Shown one piece after another: positions 7,748 to 16,745 of a stretch of 64,000 nucleotides of DNA (its first letter is position 1; every line of letters begins with the position of its first letter). Location of the stretch: NCBI RefSeq assembly GCF_965230805.1, contig NZ_OZ246019.1, forward strand, positions 124,001-188,000, given 5' to 3'. The notes below the pieces were generated by a model. That model saw only the letters and a list, made by a program, of their open reading frames with translations. It had not been told where the DNA came from and ran no database searches. Source of the stretch: Marinifilum sp965230805. Its GTDB lineage: Bacteria; Bacteroidota; Bacteroidia; Bacteroidales; Marinifilaceae. A program made the translations under genes and the position numbers.

Positions 7748-8728
7748 ATGAACAATTTCGGAAGAATATTCAGATTAAGCATATTTGGGGAATCACATGG
7801 TAAAGGAGTTGGAATAACCATTGATGGTTGTCCGGCAGGAATTCCTCTTACTGAAGAAGATTTAATGAACGATCTGGGTCGAAGAAAATCAGGTGCAAGA
7901 GGAACCACTCCACGTATCGAGAAAGACTTACCAGCCATTTTAAGTGGAACTTTTGATGGCAAGACCACGGGAGCTCCTCTCATTATATTATTCAGAAACA
8001 AGAACACCCAGTCGAAAGATTACAGCAACTTATTAGATAGTCCACGACCCGGACATGCCGACTTTGTTGCGCAACACAAGTTTGGAAAGAACAACGATTA
8101 TACCGGCGGAGGACACTTTTCTGGTAGAATAACACTAGGAATTGTTGCTGCTGGAGTTGTTGCCAAAAAGATTTTAGGAGATGTTAGCATTAATGCCAAA
8201 CTATCCGAAATAGGCGGTAGAACCGATTTTGATGCTGCCATAGAGGAAGCTTTATTGGAACACGATTCGATTGGAGGAATTGTAGAGTGTAAAGCAAACA
8301 ATCTTCCTATAGGATATGGAGAACCATTCTTCGATTCTGTTGAATCATTGATTTCGCATCTGATATTTGCCATTCCAGCCACCAAAGGAATTGAATTCGG
8401 TTCGGGTTTCGAAGCCGCAAAAATGAAAGGTTCGGAGCATAATGACAACTTTATCGATGAAACTGGTAAAACGGAAACCAACCATGCAGGAGGTATCAAT
8501 GGTGGAATTACCAATGGAAATGAACTGGTTTTTCGTGTGGCCATTAAGCCAACATCATCAATCGGGAAAGTTCAGAATACCATGAATTTTGCCAAAGGAA
8601 AAGTTGAAGAACTGCTGATTGAGGGTCGTCATGATGCTTGTATTGCATTACGTATACCTGTAATTATTGAAGCCGCCGCTGCCATTGCATTGGCAGACCT
8701 AAAAATGATTAGTCAAGCTAGAAAATAA
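7748..8728 (+). CDS. aroC: Chorismate synthase
   Basis: It makes chorismate from EPSP using reduced FMN, the last common step of aromatic synthesis. Signatures include FGESHGKGVGITIDGCPAG near the N-terminus, GRRKSGARGTTPR, DSPRPGHAD and GGHFSGR. At 326 aa it is somewhat shorter than the usual 350-360, ending soon after the final RHDACIALRIPVIIEAAAA helix, but no core motif is missing. It is the last gene of the operon and is followed by a terminator. Confidence 0.95.
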   Translation: MNNFGRIFRLSIFGESHGKGVGITIDGCPAGIPLTEEDLMNDLGRRKSGARGTTPRIEKDLPAILSGTFDGKTTGAPLIILFRNKNTQSKDYSNLLDSPRPGHADFVAQHKFGKNNDYTGGGHFSGRITLGIVAAGVVAKKILGDVSINAKLSEIGGRTDFDAAIEEALLEHDSIGGIVECKANNLPIGYGEPFFDSVESLISHLIFAIPATKGIEFGSGFEAAKMKGSEHNDNFIDETGKTETNHAGGINGGITNGNELVFRVAIKPTSSIGKVQNTMNFAKGKVEELLIEGRHDACIALRIPVIIEAAAAIALADLKMISQARK

Positions 8729-8772
8729 TAGGTCGCTGCATGTTATAATTAAGACCTATGTTTCAATCAATG

Positions 8773-8803
8773 AAAAGAGATGCCTTTGGGTGTCTCTTTT
8801 ATT
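8773..8803 (+). terminator. Terminator after aroC
   Basis: AAAAGAGATGCC pairs with GGTGTCTCTTTT (two G-U pairs) around a TTTG loop, ending in a short T run. It closes the aromatic operon. Confidence 0.7.
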
Positions 8804-8936
8804 TATATTATCGGGTTAACACCCTGGCAAAGAATAAAAGAAATACCTCCAATTCACTCCGCTTTACAAGTTCCTCAAATTTCCGTAAATTACTTTATCT
8901 GTTGACTTTTAGAATATTAACTAAACTTAAACCAAA

Positions 8937-9863
8937 ATGAAAACATACGGAAATCTTATCAGGATTTACACCCTGCTTGTCTTATTTTCTTTTGCAGCTT
9001 TTAAAGTAACAGCACAACAACCACAAATTAAAAAGCGAATTGCTGTTTTTGTATTCGAAGATAAAACCGACAAGAGTTGGAGATGGTGGAACAACAAAGG
9101 TGTTGGTGATGGTGTTAGCGACATGCTTACCACTGCTTTGGTAAAGTCGGGAAATTACAGAGTTATGGAACGTGCCGAAATTGATCGCATTCTTAACGAG
9201 CAAGATTTTGGACAAAGTGGAAGAGTTACGCAACAAAGCGCAGCAAAAATTGGCCAGGTTTTGGGGGTTGAGATTGCTGTAATTGGTTCTGTTTCCGAAT
9301 TTGGATACAAAAAAGGAGAAACAGGAGGTGCAATTAGAGGCTTGGGAATTGGCGTTTCGAACCAGCAAGCAGTTGTTGGTGTTGATGTAAGAATGGTAAA
9401 TACCAACACAGGAGAAATTATTACTGCTGAGAATGTGCGAAAAAAGAAATCGGCAAAAGGCCTAAAGCTAAGAACCAACAAATTAAATTTTAGAGATCGT
9501 AAAGATTTTGATGAATCACTTGTCGGAAAGGCAGCTCGCGAAGCCATAGAGGATGTTGTTTCGATGATTGATAACAACGCCAATAACATTCCCTGGCAAG
9601 CCAAAGTTATCACCGAAAAAGGAGGAATTGTTTTTATCAACTCGGGAAAAGCAGATGGACTTAAAGTTGGCGATGTGTTTGCTGTTTATAGCAAAGGTGA
9701 AGATTTGATTGATCCGGACACGGGAATTTCATTAGGAAGTGTTGATAGCAAAATAGGCGAAATAAAAATTACAGATGCCAGCATAGGAAACGGAAAAGCA
9801 TCTAAGTGTTCTATCCTAAATGGATCGGGATTTACCAAAGGGAATTTTGTGAGGGTGAAATAA
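8937..9863 (+). CDS. CsgG/HfaB family protein
   Basis: A 308-aa exported protein with a signal peptide ending near KVTAQQ. The CsgG-type region follows: RIAVFVFED, DGVSDMLTTALVKSGNYRVMERAEIDRIL and KIGQVLGVEIAVIGSVSEFG. A C-terminal part (about 220-308) has FINSGKADGLKVGDVFAVYSK, a fold often seen fused to CsgG-like domains in Bacteroidota. There is no lipobox cysteine, unlike true CsgG, and no curli genes nearby, so a general envelope role is more likely than curli secretion. Confidence 0.85.
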   Translation: MKTYGNLIRIYTLLVLFSFAAFKVTAQQPQIKKRIAVFVFEDKTDKSWRWWNNKGVGDGVSDMLTTALVKSGNYRVMERAEIDRILNEQDFGQSGRVTQQSAAKIGQVLGVEIAVIGSVSEFGYKKGETGGAIRGLGIGVSNQQAVVGVDVRMVNTNTGEIITAENVRKKKSAKGLKLRTNKLNFRDRKDFDESLVGKAAREAIEDVVSMIDNNANNIPWQAKVITEKGGIVFINSGKADGLKVGDVFAVYSKGEDLIDPDTGISLGSVDSKIGEIKITDASIGNGKASKCSILNGSGFTKGNFVRVK

Positions 9864-9895
9864 TTTATTCTTATTAAGAAAGCATATTAAAGTAT

Positions 9896-9932
9896 AAGCC
9901 CACTTACAGATTAAATTGTCGGTGGGCTTTCT
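9896..9932 (+). terminator. Terminator after the CsgG-like gene
   Basis: AAGCCCAC (9896-9903) pairs with GTGGGCTT (9922-9929), followed by a short pyrimidine run. Confidence 0.6.
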
Positions 9933-9952
9933 TAAATGAAACCAATTTATTA

Positions 9953-10144
9953 TTACATTGAATTTCTAATACAAAAGCACATCAATAAACAATCCATGAA
10001 AAAACTCATTCTAATTACATCATTCTTTCCAAAAGAAGAGCATGTGATGCCGATTTTGTTACTACCCTTGTCATTGCTTGATTTTTGTGACAGACATAAG
10101 TTGCTAATAAATAGCAAGCATAATAAGATTAGTATGATTTTCAT
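9953..10144 (-). pseudogene. 5' remnant of a secreted-protein gene in a relic cassette
   Basis: A minus-strand ORF begins MKIILILLCLLFISNLCLSQ, a clear signal peptide, runs on as a plausible mature N-terminus (KSSNDKGSNKIGITC), then turns into low-quality sequence and stops after 63 codons. It begins about 30 nt after an attC-like site, as cassette genes do at 40-46 kb. I read it as the start of a cassette gene whose rest is lost. It could also be chance. Confidence 0.4.
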
Positions 10145-10170
10145 TTATTTAGATATTATGAGTTTTTGTA

Positions 10171-10240
10171 GCTACCACGGTTTTGCTAAAATTTGAGGGC
10201 GATTTAAAACTGCCGACTTAGCATGTACCACTTGTGTTTA
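10171..10240 (-). repeat. attC-like site of a relic cassette
   Basis: Read on the minus strand, GCTAAGTCGGCAGTTTTAAA and on through TTTTAGCAAAACCG closely matches the site at 40373-40448 (GATAAGGCGGTAGTTGAAAA ... TTTTAGCAAAACCG). It lies directly after the stop of the minus-strand gene at 10244, the same gene-then-site order as in the main array. The two copies are 30 kb apart and on opposite strands. Confidence 0.55.
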
Positions 10241-10243
10241 TTT

Positions 10244-10855
10244 TTACAATTCGTTTTTCCATTTCTTTTTAATAAAGGATCTAATTCCCACACCATAAAA
10301 ACCAATAATTATTAACAGAAGTGCAAAGACTTCTAATTTTAAGAACAGGTTATGGCTATAGTACTCTAAATTGCTTCCTATTATATTTAATACAAATAAT
10401 GCTACTCCCAAGTATCCTACAAATTTAATTTGGTTGTAAATACTCCATTCCTTATTGGAGTCATACCACTTTCTATACAAATCATTATCTGGATCAATTA
10501 GTACCAATTGTGAAAAATAACTTTGTGATTCTTCAAACTTCTCAAGTCGCTGGCTTATCACACCATTTGCAAACATGTATTTTTCATTAATCTTTGAGTA
10601 AAATTCAGATCCTTTTAAACGTTTAACCAGAATGTCCAATTCTTTCAAGTTTTCGCCTGCCTTAGTATAATGTTTCTTGTTATCAAGTGCCAGTATATAG
10701 GATAGTTTTATGTCTGCAATCTCTTCTATAGCTTCCAAATCTTCTTTCTCATCGTAGTTTCTAAAGTAAATAAGATTTCTCTCGTACATGTCAATTACAG
10801 ATTCTGAATCATTCCAATCGACATCTAATATTTCATTATGCAGCTTATTATTCAT
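10244..10855 (-). CDS. Unknown protein with helical repeat region and two C-terminal membrane segments
   Basis: I do not recognise a named family. The ATG at 10855 is preferred to a TTG four codons upstream. Residues 1-130 are mainly charged helices with a TPR-like look (KHYTKAGENLKELDILVKRL, then FEESQSYFSQLVLIDPDN). Residues about 142-160 and 175-195 are hydrophobic and probably cross the membrane. It is followed on its own strand by an attC-like site, so it looks like a stray cassette gene. Confidence 0.65.
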   Translation of the reverse strand: MNNKLHNEILDVDWNDSESVIDMYERNLIYFRNYDEKEDLEAIEEIADIKLSYILALDNKKHYTKAGENLKELDILVKRLKGSEFYSKINEKYMFANGVISQRLEKFEESQSYFSQLVLIDPDNDLYRKWYDSNKEWSIYNQIKFVGYLGVALFVLNIIGSNLEYYSHNLFLKLEVFALLLIIIGFYGVGIRSFIKKKWKNEL

Positions 10856-10867
10856 CCTTTTGTACAA

Positions 10868-11233
10868 TATTTCCTATAGGGCTTGTAACTTGTATCTAAA
10901 ATAAATTAATGCACTTTCCTCCCCTTCAAATGGCTTATAAGATGCGCTAATTTGTTTTTCGGTAGTAAAGTACAAAACAATAATCCCTCAACATAGTATT
11001 CCAATGATTAATTTATCGGCATTTATCCAGCGGATGTCTGGGAGATCAGATTAGTTACGCTTATCAGGTTTTTCTTTCTTACATATGGCTATGCGCTTAT
11101 TAAAACGAACACTTTCAAGCTTATCAATTCAGTTTTTGACACCACCAAATGGATACACAAAGTTTGAGACACTACCACCAAATGAGTTATCAATGTTATT
11201 TCTTGTGCTTTTTACCTTAACACCCGAACTTTT
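10868..11233. other. Intergenic stretch without recognised gene
   Basis: No convincing ORF, RNA gene or repeat was seen here. It leads into the 42-bp repeat array. Confidence 0.5.
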
Positions 11234-11401
11234 AACGTAAAAAACTGAGGTTTGCGCACTAAAACCTAAGCTTTGAACGTATTTAGCTGAAGTTTGCGCA
11301 CTAAAACCTGAGCTTTGAACGTATTTAGCTGAGATTTGCACATTAAAACCTGAGCTTTGAACGTATTGAGCTGAGGTTTGCACATTAAAACCTGAGATTG
11401 C
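11234..11401. repeat. Four 42-bp tandem repeats with palindromic arms
   Basis: Units start at 11234, 11276, 11318 and 11360, each opening with AACGTA and ending in AAAACCTGAGCTTTG or a close variant. AAACCTGAGC in one unit nearly mirrors GCTGAGGTTT in the next. A minus-strand ORF across the array merely translates the repeat. Confidence 0.85.
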
Positions 11402-11469
11402 AACGTTAAATGCTCAACTTTTAATAAAAAACCACGCTTTACATACCTAAAAAGACAGCAAAAAACATA

Positions 11470-11600
11470 AAAACTTAAGCTTGCAACGTAAAAAGCTGAG
11501 GTTTTTACGTTACCAGTTCTCTTTTTAATGTTAACGGCTCAAGTTTTTACGTTCAAAGCTCAGGTTTTCATGTAAAAAGCTCAGGTTTTTACGTTAAATA
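11470..11600. repeat. Inverted continuation of the 42-bp repeat family
   Basis: Shorter units carry the words AAAGCTCAGG and TTTTTACGTT several times. Some are self-palindromes, such as AACGTAAAAAGCTGAGG followed by TTTTTACGTT. With the array just upstream the region could fold into several hairpins. No ORF is credible. Confidence 0.65.
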
Positions 11601-11865
11601 TTGAACTATTTATGCATTTCAATTCACATTCACCATACATTTTTCTCTTATCTTAAATAAGATATTACGACAAAATTACCCATCGCATGATATATAAACC
11701 TTTCATCAACTCAATGACACAGACCTCATTACATTACAACCAACATATAAATATTAATAATCATACTAATTTAAATCGAATTTAAATTTCAAATTAACTT
11801 TATCATTACAATTAATTAACGCAATTTCTTTGGTAAATTGACATCTCATAAAAATTTATAAAGTT

Positions 11866-12222
11866 ATGGCTCGTATAAAAATCAAAAGTAATGCTAGTTC
11901 ATTAGCAGATTTATTCGCCAAGATTAAACAAAAACATGAATCGGATGGCGAAACTAGTTTGTTAAATTCGGTAATCGACTTTACTGCATTAGAAGGTAGA
12001 GTAAACAACATGATTGATTATCAGAACAAAGCAGATGCAGCAAATCGATTAAAAGAAGAAATGAATGAACAAAAATCGAAATTGGCAAAGGAAATCTCTC
12101 ATGATATTGCTCAAATTCGTGACTTGTTAAAAGTTCATTACCCTAATGATATCAAAAAGCTTGGTGCTTGGGGATTCATAATCGATGAAGTAAGCAAGAA
12201 AAAAGTGGAAGGTCCAGAATAG
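11866..12222 (+). CDS. Small unknown protein with a coiled-coil middle
   Basis: A 118-aa soluble protein with no signal peptide. It starts MARIKIKSNASSLADLFAKI. Residues about 55-95 form a charged amphipathic helix (DAANRLKEEMNEQKSKLAKE), probably coiled coil. The end, KKLGAWGFIIDE, is compact and could be a small beta unit. It has its own terminator, so it is expressed alone. I cannot name its function. Confidence 0.75.
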   Translation: MARIKIKSNASSLADLFAKIKQKHESDGETSLLNSVIDFTALEGRVNNMIDYQNKADAANRLKEEMNEQKSKLAKEISHDIAQIRDLLKVHYPNDIKKLGAWGFIIDEVSKKKVEGPE

Positions 12223-12245
12223 GAATTTGCACTTTTACAAAACAC

Positions 12246-12278
12246 AGGGATGGTAGAAAAAATCTATCATCCCTTTGT
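12246..12278 (+). terminator. Terminator after the small coiled-coil gene
   Basis: AGGGATGGTAGA (12246-12257) pairs with TCTATCATCCCT (12263-12274) around a 5-nt loop with one G-U pair, then a short T run. It may serve both strands, since ppgK ends at 12328 from the other side. Confidence 0.7.
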
Positions 12279-12327
12279 TATACCAGCATGATATCCTAAA
12301 GAATCAGAATACCTGTATTCCATAAAT

Positions 12328-13074
12328 CTATTTTCTATTAATTTGATTTGCACTAAGTGCAGCACCAATAATGCCAGCACCATTTTGGAACTCAGCAACC
12401 AACACCGGAACCTCTACATCAATTTCCTCTTCGAATCGGTTAAGTTTTTTGCTCGCTCCTCCTCCAATGATAAAATAATCGGGAGCACAAATCAAATTCA
12501 CATGGTGTAAAAACTCGTTGAATCGCTTCCCCCATTCCTGAAAGCTTAGCTCTTCGTTTTTGCGTACCGAATCGGCTGCATATTTTTCAATAATCTTGCC
12601 ATCTGTATGGTTCAGCTGTCCCAATTCAAAATTTGGCAACAATTGGCCATTGAAGAATACGCCTGAGCCCAATCCTGTGCCAATGGTAATCATGGCAACC
12701 AATCCATCCTTATCCTTACCTACTCCATATCGCATTTCAGCCAAACCGGCAGCATCGGCATCGTTCACCACACTAACCGCCAAGCCTGTTTTTTTACTAA
12801 ACAGTTCATCAACCTGAACCCCTACCCACGAAGCATCCATATTGCCATGTGCCATGGCCTTGCCATGAGAAATAATAGTAGGAAAACCACAACCCACCGG
12901 GCCTGTCCAATTAAAATGATCAACAATTTGTTTTATCACATCTGCTACAGCTTCTGGAGTTGATGGCTGAGGTGTTAGAATTCGAAATCTTTCCGCCAAC
13001 TGTTCACCCCTTAAAACATTTACAGGAGCGCCCTTAATTCCCGAACCTCCTATATCTATTCCTAATATTTCCAT
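12328..13074 (-). CDS. ppgK: Polyphosphate glucokinase-like ROK family kinase
   Basis: It probably phosphorylates glucose using inorganic polyphosphate. The ATG at 13074 is chosen because the ROK/actin phosphate loop MEILGIDIGGSGIKGAPV starts there; a longer frame adds only a hydrophobic stretch. Further signatures are GPVGCGFPTIISHGKA, NDADAAGLAEMRYG and TIGTGLGSGVFFNG. The GIDIGGSGIKGAPVN and ERFRILTPQPSTPEAVADV segments resemble polyphosphate glucokinases more than ATP-dependent ROK kinases. The polyphosphate donor is inferred. Confidence 0.82.
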   Translation of the reverse strand: MEILGIDIGGSGIKGAPVNVLRGEQLAERFRILTPQPSTPEAVADVIKQIVDHFNWTGPVGCGFPTIISHGKAMAHGNMDASWVGVQVDELFSKKTGLAVSVVNDADAAGLAEMRYGVGKDKDGLVAMITIGTGLGSGVFFNGQLLPNFELGQLNHTDGKIIEKYAADSVRKNEELSFQEWGKRFNEFLHHVNLICAPDYFIIGGGASKKLNRFEEEIDVEVPVLVAEFQNGAGIIGAALSANQINRK

Positions 13075-13289
13075 AAATTTTGTTTGTGGATGATTAATGA
13101 TGCCCAAAAATACAAAAATCAAAGAAAACAAGAAGAGAAAGCAATATTATGAACAGGCCAAGATAGTTCTTGCTGATATGCAAAAGTCTTTCGCCAATTC
13201 CAGCAAAACATCAATGCAATCTCCATGTCATGCTCTGACTATAAGCAAGCTGCAAATGTCAGGGTATGACTAATTCAAATCGTTTCTAT

Positions 13290-13395
13290 TAAAAGATTTG
13301 TGTGTATTTTCAGATTCCTTTTACAAATCTTCATTTTTCGGATTAAAAATCCTTAGCTCCTATAGCCCTGATTAAAAATCAGGACTAGTGATAGC
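13290..13395. repeat. Dispersed intergenic repeat, copy 1
   Basis: It contains three small palindromes: AGATTTG ... CAAATCT, GGATTAAAAATCC and CCTGATTAAAAATCAGG. The same order is found at 23127-23228. It is not coding. The rest of 13132-13575 shows nothing I can name. Confidence 0.65.
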
Positions 13396-13575
13396 CGGAA
13401 CTACGATGCGGACATGATTCCATTACAAGATGGGTGTTCTCAAGATAAGTGAAGCTATACATCGTAAAAATCCACATCATTATCGAATTTGTAACGATTT
13501 CTTATTATTATTTCGCCCTCTTCCTTACTTTTATGCACTCAACTGCATTATTGCACAAAACAACAATTAGCAATC

Positions 13576-16086
13576 ATGAATAAAAATTTATTGACTTTCC
13601 TGTTTTTACTATTCGGAATTGGTGTTTTTGCTCAGAAAATACCTGTTAATAAGGCAAATTATGAATTACCTGCAAAATTTTCTCCAACCAAACTGAGATC
13701 TATGGTATTCTCAACCAAAGTAAATCCACACTGGTTAAAAAGTGGTCAAAAGTTCTGGTATACCTACAAAACTTCGGACGGGTTGAACTACTATTTGGTT
13801 GATCCGGTAAGAAATTCGAAAACAAAACTTTTTGATCCGGTAAAAATGGCTGCTGATATGAGTCGTTTGACTGGCGACCCGTTCGATGCCAAACACAAAG
13901 ACATTAAAAAACTGAAATTTATTAAGAATGAACGATTTATTCAGTTCGAAGTAAAGAGTAAGCTTGCCGAAGAGGAAGAAAAGGACGAAGAAGAAGACGG
14001 CGATAAGCAGGAAGAAGAGAAGGACGGAAAGAAAAAGGATAAAAAGAAGAAAATGGTTGCTAAGGTTTGGCATTTCGAGTACGAATTGGCAAGCCGCAAA
14101 CTGCGTCTTTTAGATGATTTTGAAAAACCGTTGGAACAAAAAAAATGGGCTTCGGTTGCTCCGAATGAAGAGTATGTAATTTTCGCAAAGCATCATAACC
14201 TATATTGGATGGATGCTGAGAACTACAAGAAAGCTCAGAAAAATGAAAAAGATACAACTATTGTAGAGCACCAGTTAACAACTGATGGGATAAAGGATTA
14301 TGCCTATGGCGATACTGGCTATGGCAAAACAAATACTGAAAAAGAGAAAGAAAAAGACGACAGAAAAGCTGCTTATGTAACTTTCTCTCATGATTCGAAG
14401 AAGTTTGCACTTATCCGCGAAGACGAAAGAAAAGTGAAAGATCTTTGGGTATTAAATTCGGTTGCCAAAGGTCGTCCAACACTGGAAACCTACAAATATC
14501 ATATGGCTGGCGAAAAAGATGCTCCGCAATATGAAATGCTGGTATTCGATTTTGATACAAAAGAATCGGTAAAAATAAAAACGGATGCCTGGAAAGACCA
14601 GGCTCTTCGTATTTTAAGAACACCAAGAAAAAAATCGAATGCTGATGATGATTTGAAATTTTCGAAATGGCTTTCGAAAACCAGTGATGTAATTTATTTT
14701 GTGCGCCAGAGTCGTGATATGAAACGTGTTGACATCTGCTCAGCAAATACCAATACAGGAGATGTAAAGGTAATTATCGAAGAAAGATTGAACACTTACA
14801 TCGATACTCGCAACCTGGTTACCATTAACGATGGCAAAGAATTTATTCACTGGTCGGAACGCGATGGTTGGGCTCATTTCTATCTTTACGATGCCGAAGG
14901 CAATCTGAAAAACCAAATTACATCCGGTCCATGGCATACCGATGAAATTCAAGGCGTTGACGAAAAGAACCGAGTGCTTTATTTTACGGCAAATGGCAAA
15001 GAAAATGGAGAAGATCCATACTATTTTCACTTGTACCGTGTAAACTTCGACGGAACAGGTTTGAAGTTGTTAAACAAAGGAGATTTCAACCACGAAATCA
15101 GCTTGAATGATCAGAACAATTACTTTGTGAACAATTCATCGAGAGTGAATACTGTTCCCGAATCGAAATTATACGACTCACGAGGTAATAAACTTATGGA
15201 TTTGGAAACCGCTGATCTTTCCTTGCTATTTGAATCTGGTTACAAGTTCCCTGAGATATTTACAGTAAAAGCCGGTGATGGAATTACCGATCTTTATGGT
15301 GTAATGTACAAGCCTTTTGATTTCGACGAAAACAAAAAATATCCAATCTTAACATACGTGTATCCGGGTCCACAAACCGAAGCTGTATACAAGAGCTTCT
15401 CAACTCGCATGGATCGTGCAGACCGAATGGCACAATTTGGGTTTGTTGTTGTAACTGTTGGTCACCGTGGTGGTCACCCCGATCGTTCAAAATGGTATCA
15501 CAACTACGGATATCAAAATATGCGAGATTATCCTCTTTTAGATAAGAAAGTTGCATTGGAACGCTTGGCGAATCGTTACGACTTTATTGATATCAACAGA
15601 GTTGGTATTTTTGGGCACTCAGGAGGTGGATTTATGTCGACGGCAGCCATGTTTGTATATCCCGATTTCTTTAAAGTAGCTGTATCGGCTGCTGGTAATC
15701 ACGATAACAACATTTACAACCGTTGGTGGAGCGAAAAACACCACGGAGTAAAAGAGGTAGTTACCGAAAAAGACACCACTTTCCAATACAAGATTGCAAC
15801 CAATCCAAGTTTAGCTAAGAATTTAAAAGGAAAACTTCTGTTGGTAACTGGCGACATCGACAACAATGTGCACCCAGCCAACACAATAAGAGTTGCTAAT
15901 GCTTTAATTAAAGCGAATAAGAGATTCGATTTCTTTATCTATCCAGGTCAACGTCACGGATTTGGAAATATGAGCGAATATTCGTTCTGGCTAAGAGGTG
16001 AGTATTTCTGTAAACACTTGTTGGGAGATCATCGCGAAGGAGCCGATTTTATTGAAATGCAGAATGAAAAGCCAAAAACTTATTAA
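13576..16086 (+). CDS. Exported S9 family (DPP-IV-like) peptidase
   Basis: An 836-aa serine peptidase, probably periplasmic, cleaving dipeptides from peptide N-termini. Residues 1-20 are a signal peptide ending in FAQ. The middle is the beta-propeller-like region, with an unusual Glu/Lys-rich insert at about 134-158 (EEEEKDEEEDGDKQEEE, then KKDKKKK). The C-terminal alpha/beta hydrolase has Ser682 in FGHSGGGF, Asp762 in GDIDNNVHP and His794 in GQRHGFG. It is a single-gene unit; its likely terminator at 16379 is now separated from it by a MITE. Confidence 0.92.
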   Translation: MNKNLLTFLFLLFGIGVFAQKIPVNKANYELPAKFSPTKLRSMVFSTKVNPHWLKSGQKFWYTYKTSDGLNYYLVDPVRNSKTKLFDPVKMAADMSRLTGDPFDAKHKDIKKLKFIKNERFIQFEVKSKLAEEEEKDEEEDGDKQEEEKDGKKKDKKKKMVAKVWHFEYELASRKLRLLDDFEKPLEQKKWASVAPNEEYVIFAKHHNLYWMDAENYKKAQKNEKDTTIVEHQLTTDGIKDYAYGDTGYGKTNTEKEKEKDDRKAAYVTFSHDSKKFALIREDERKVKDLWVLNSVAKGRPTLETYKYHMAGEKDAPQYEMLVFDFDTKESVKIKTDAWKDQALRILRTPRKKSNADDDLKFSKWLSKTSDVIYFVRQSRDMKRVDICSANTNTGDVKVIIEERLNTYIDTRNLVTINDGKEFIHWSERDGWAHFYLYDAEGNLKNQITSGPWHTDEIQGVDEKNRVLYFTANGKENGEDPYYFHLYRVNFDGTGLKLLNKGDFNHEISLNDQNNYFVNNSSRVNTVPESKLYDSRGNKLMDLETADLSLLFESGYKFPEIFTVKAGDGITDLYGVMYKPFDFDENKKYPILTYVYPGPQTEAVYKSFSTRMDRADRMAQFGFVVVTVGHRGGHPDRSKWYHNYGYQNMRDYPLLDKKVALERLANRYDFIDINRVGIFGHSGGGFMSTAAMFVYPDFFKVAVSAAGNHDNNIYNRWWSEKHHGVKEVVTEKDTTFQYKIATNPSLAKNLKGKLLLVTGDIDNNVHPANTIRVANALIKANKRFDFFIYPGQRHGFGNMSEYSFWLRGEYFCKHLLGDHREGADFIEMQNEKPKTY

Positions 16087-16094
16087 GGTATTTA

Positions 16095-16359
16095 ACGTGA
16101 GTTCGACGTAAAATTCTATCCACAGAAAGTTATATTTGCGATAGATTTGCATTAAAAATTTGGAAAGAATAGCGGGCTATTTTGAGGAATTTTTAATGTG
16201 AAGATGTCGTAAAGAGAACTTTCCATTAGGTGTTTGCCTGCTTTCGGCATAAATTTCCTCAAATCTTCTTGAAATATCCCGATATTCCTTCGAAAATTTG
16301 AGAAAATTTCTACTCAAAATCAGATCAAACTCTGAACGAATTTTACGTCGAACTCACGT
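16095..16359. mobile_element. 265-bp MITE, copy 1
   Basis: It has 22-bp terminal inverted repeats beginning ACGTGAGTTCGACGTAAAA and is flanked by the direct repeat TATTTA (16089-16094 and 16360-16365). The interior has no ORF. It is nearly identical in length and sequence to the copies at 30676 and 55435. It inserted between the peptidase stop codon and a strong terminator. Confidence 0.9.
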
Positions 16360-16378
16360 TATTTACAAAATAATTTTG

Positions 16379-16412
16379 ATCCCGATTTGCAATGCAAATC
16401 GGGATTTTTTTT
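16379..16412 (+). terminator. Strong intrinsic terminator
   Basis: ATCCCGATTTGC (16379-16390) and GCAAATCGGGAT (16394-16405) form a perfect 12-bp stem with a run of eight T. It most likely served the peptidase gene before the MITE arrived. Confidence 0.85.
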
Positions 16413-16745
16413 ATGCCTCGAGTTCGATTAATAATATTCGCCAAAGAAAGTCAGGTTTATTCATGATTTGCTTTAAACAATCTGAAAGAATATCGGGATA
16501 TGTTGAAATTTTTATAATAAAAATTGGGTGAATATGACTTTTCAAAGAATTTAACTGCTTTTGAGTGGAATTCAAGTTTGATGAGTCTTGAACACCAAAC
16601 CACACATTAAAAACTTATTACAATAGTCTTTTATTCTACGCATTTTTTTAATGAAAATCTACCAGAAATATAACTTTTAGAGCATAGCTCTTCACTTTAA
16701 ACTCACGTTATTTATTAAACACATAAAACAACTAAAACTATTGTA
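16413..16745. other. Intergenic stretch, possibly a decayed MITE relative
   Basis: It starts with CTCGAGTTCGATTAA and near its end has AAACTCACGTTATTTA (about 16702), both reminiscent of the MITE ends. The interior shares only short words with the MITE (AATATCGGGATAT is seen inverted). It has no credible ORF. Confidence 0.35.

Noticed and set aside
8758..8940. A 60-aa ORF between aroC and the CsgG-like gene
   Set aside because: It reads through the aroC terminator hairpin and has no start signal or protein-like composition.
8937..9863. True CsgG curli secretion channel
   Set aside because: There is no lipobox cysteine at the mature start and no csgA, csgE or csgF nearby; only the CsgG-like fold is supported.
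11129..11383. An 84-aa minus-strand ORF with repeated KYVQSSGFSA-like units
   Set aside because: It is a translation of the 42-bp DNA repeat, lacks a credible start and function, and the same repeat goes on outside the frame in inverted form.
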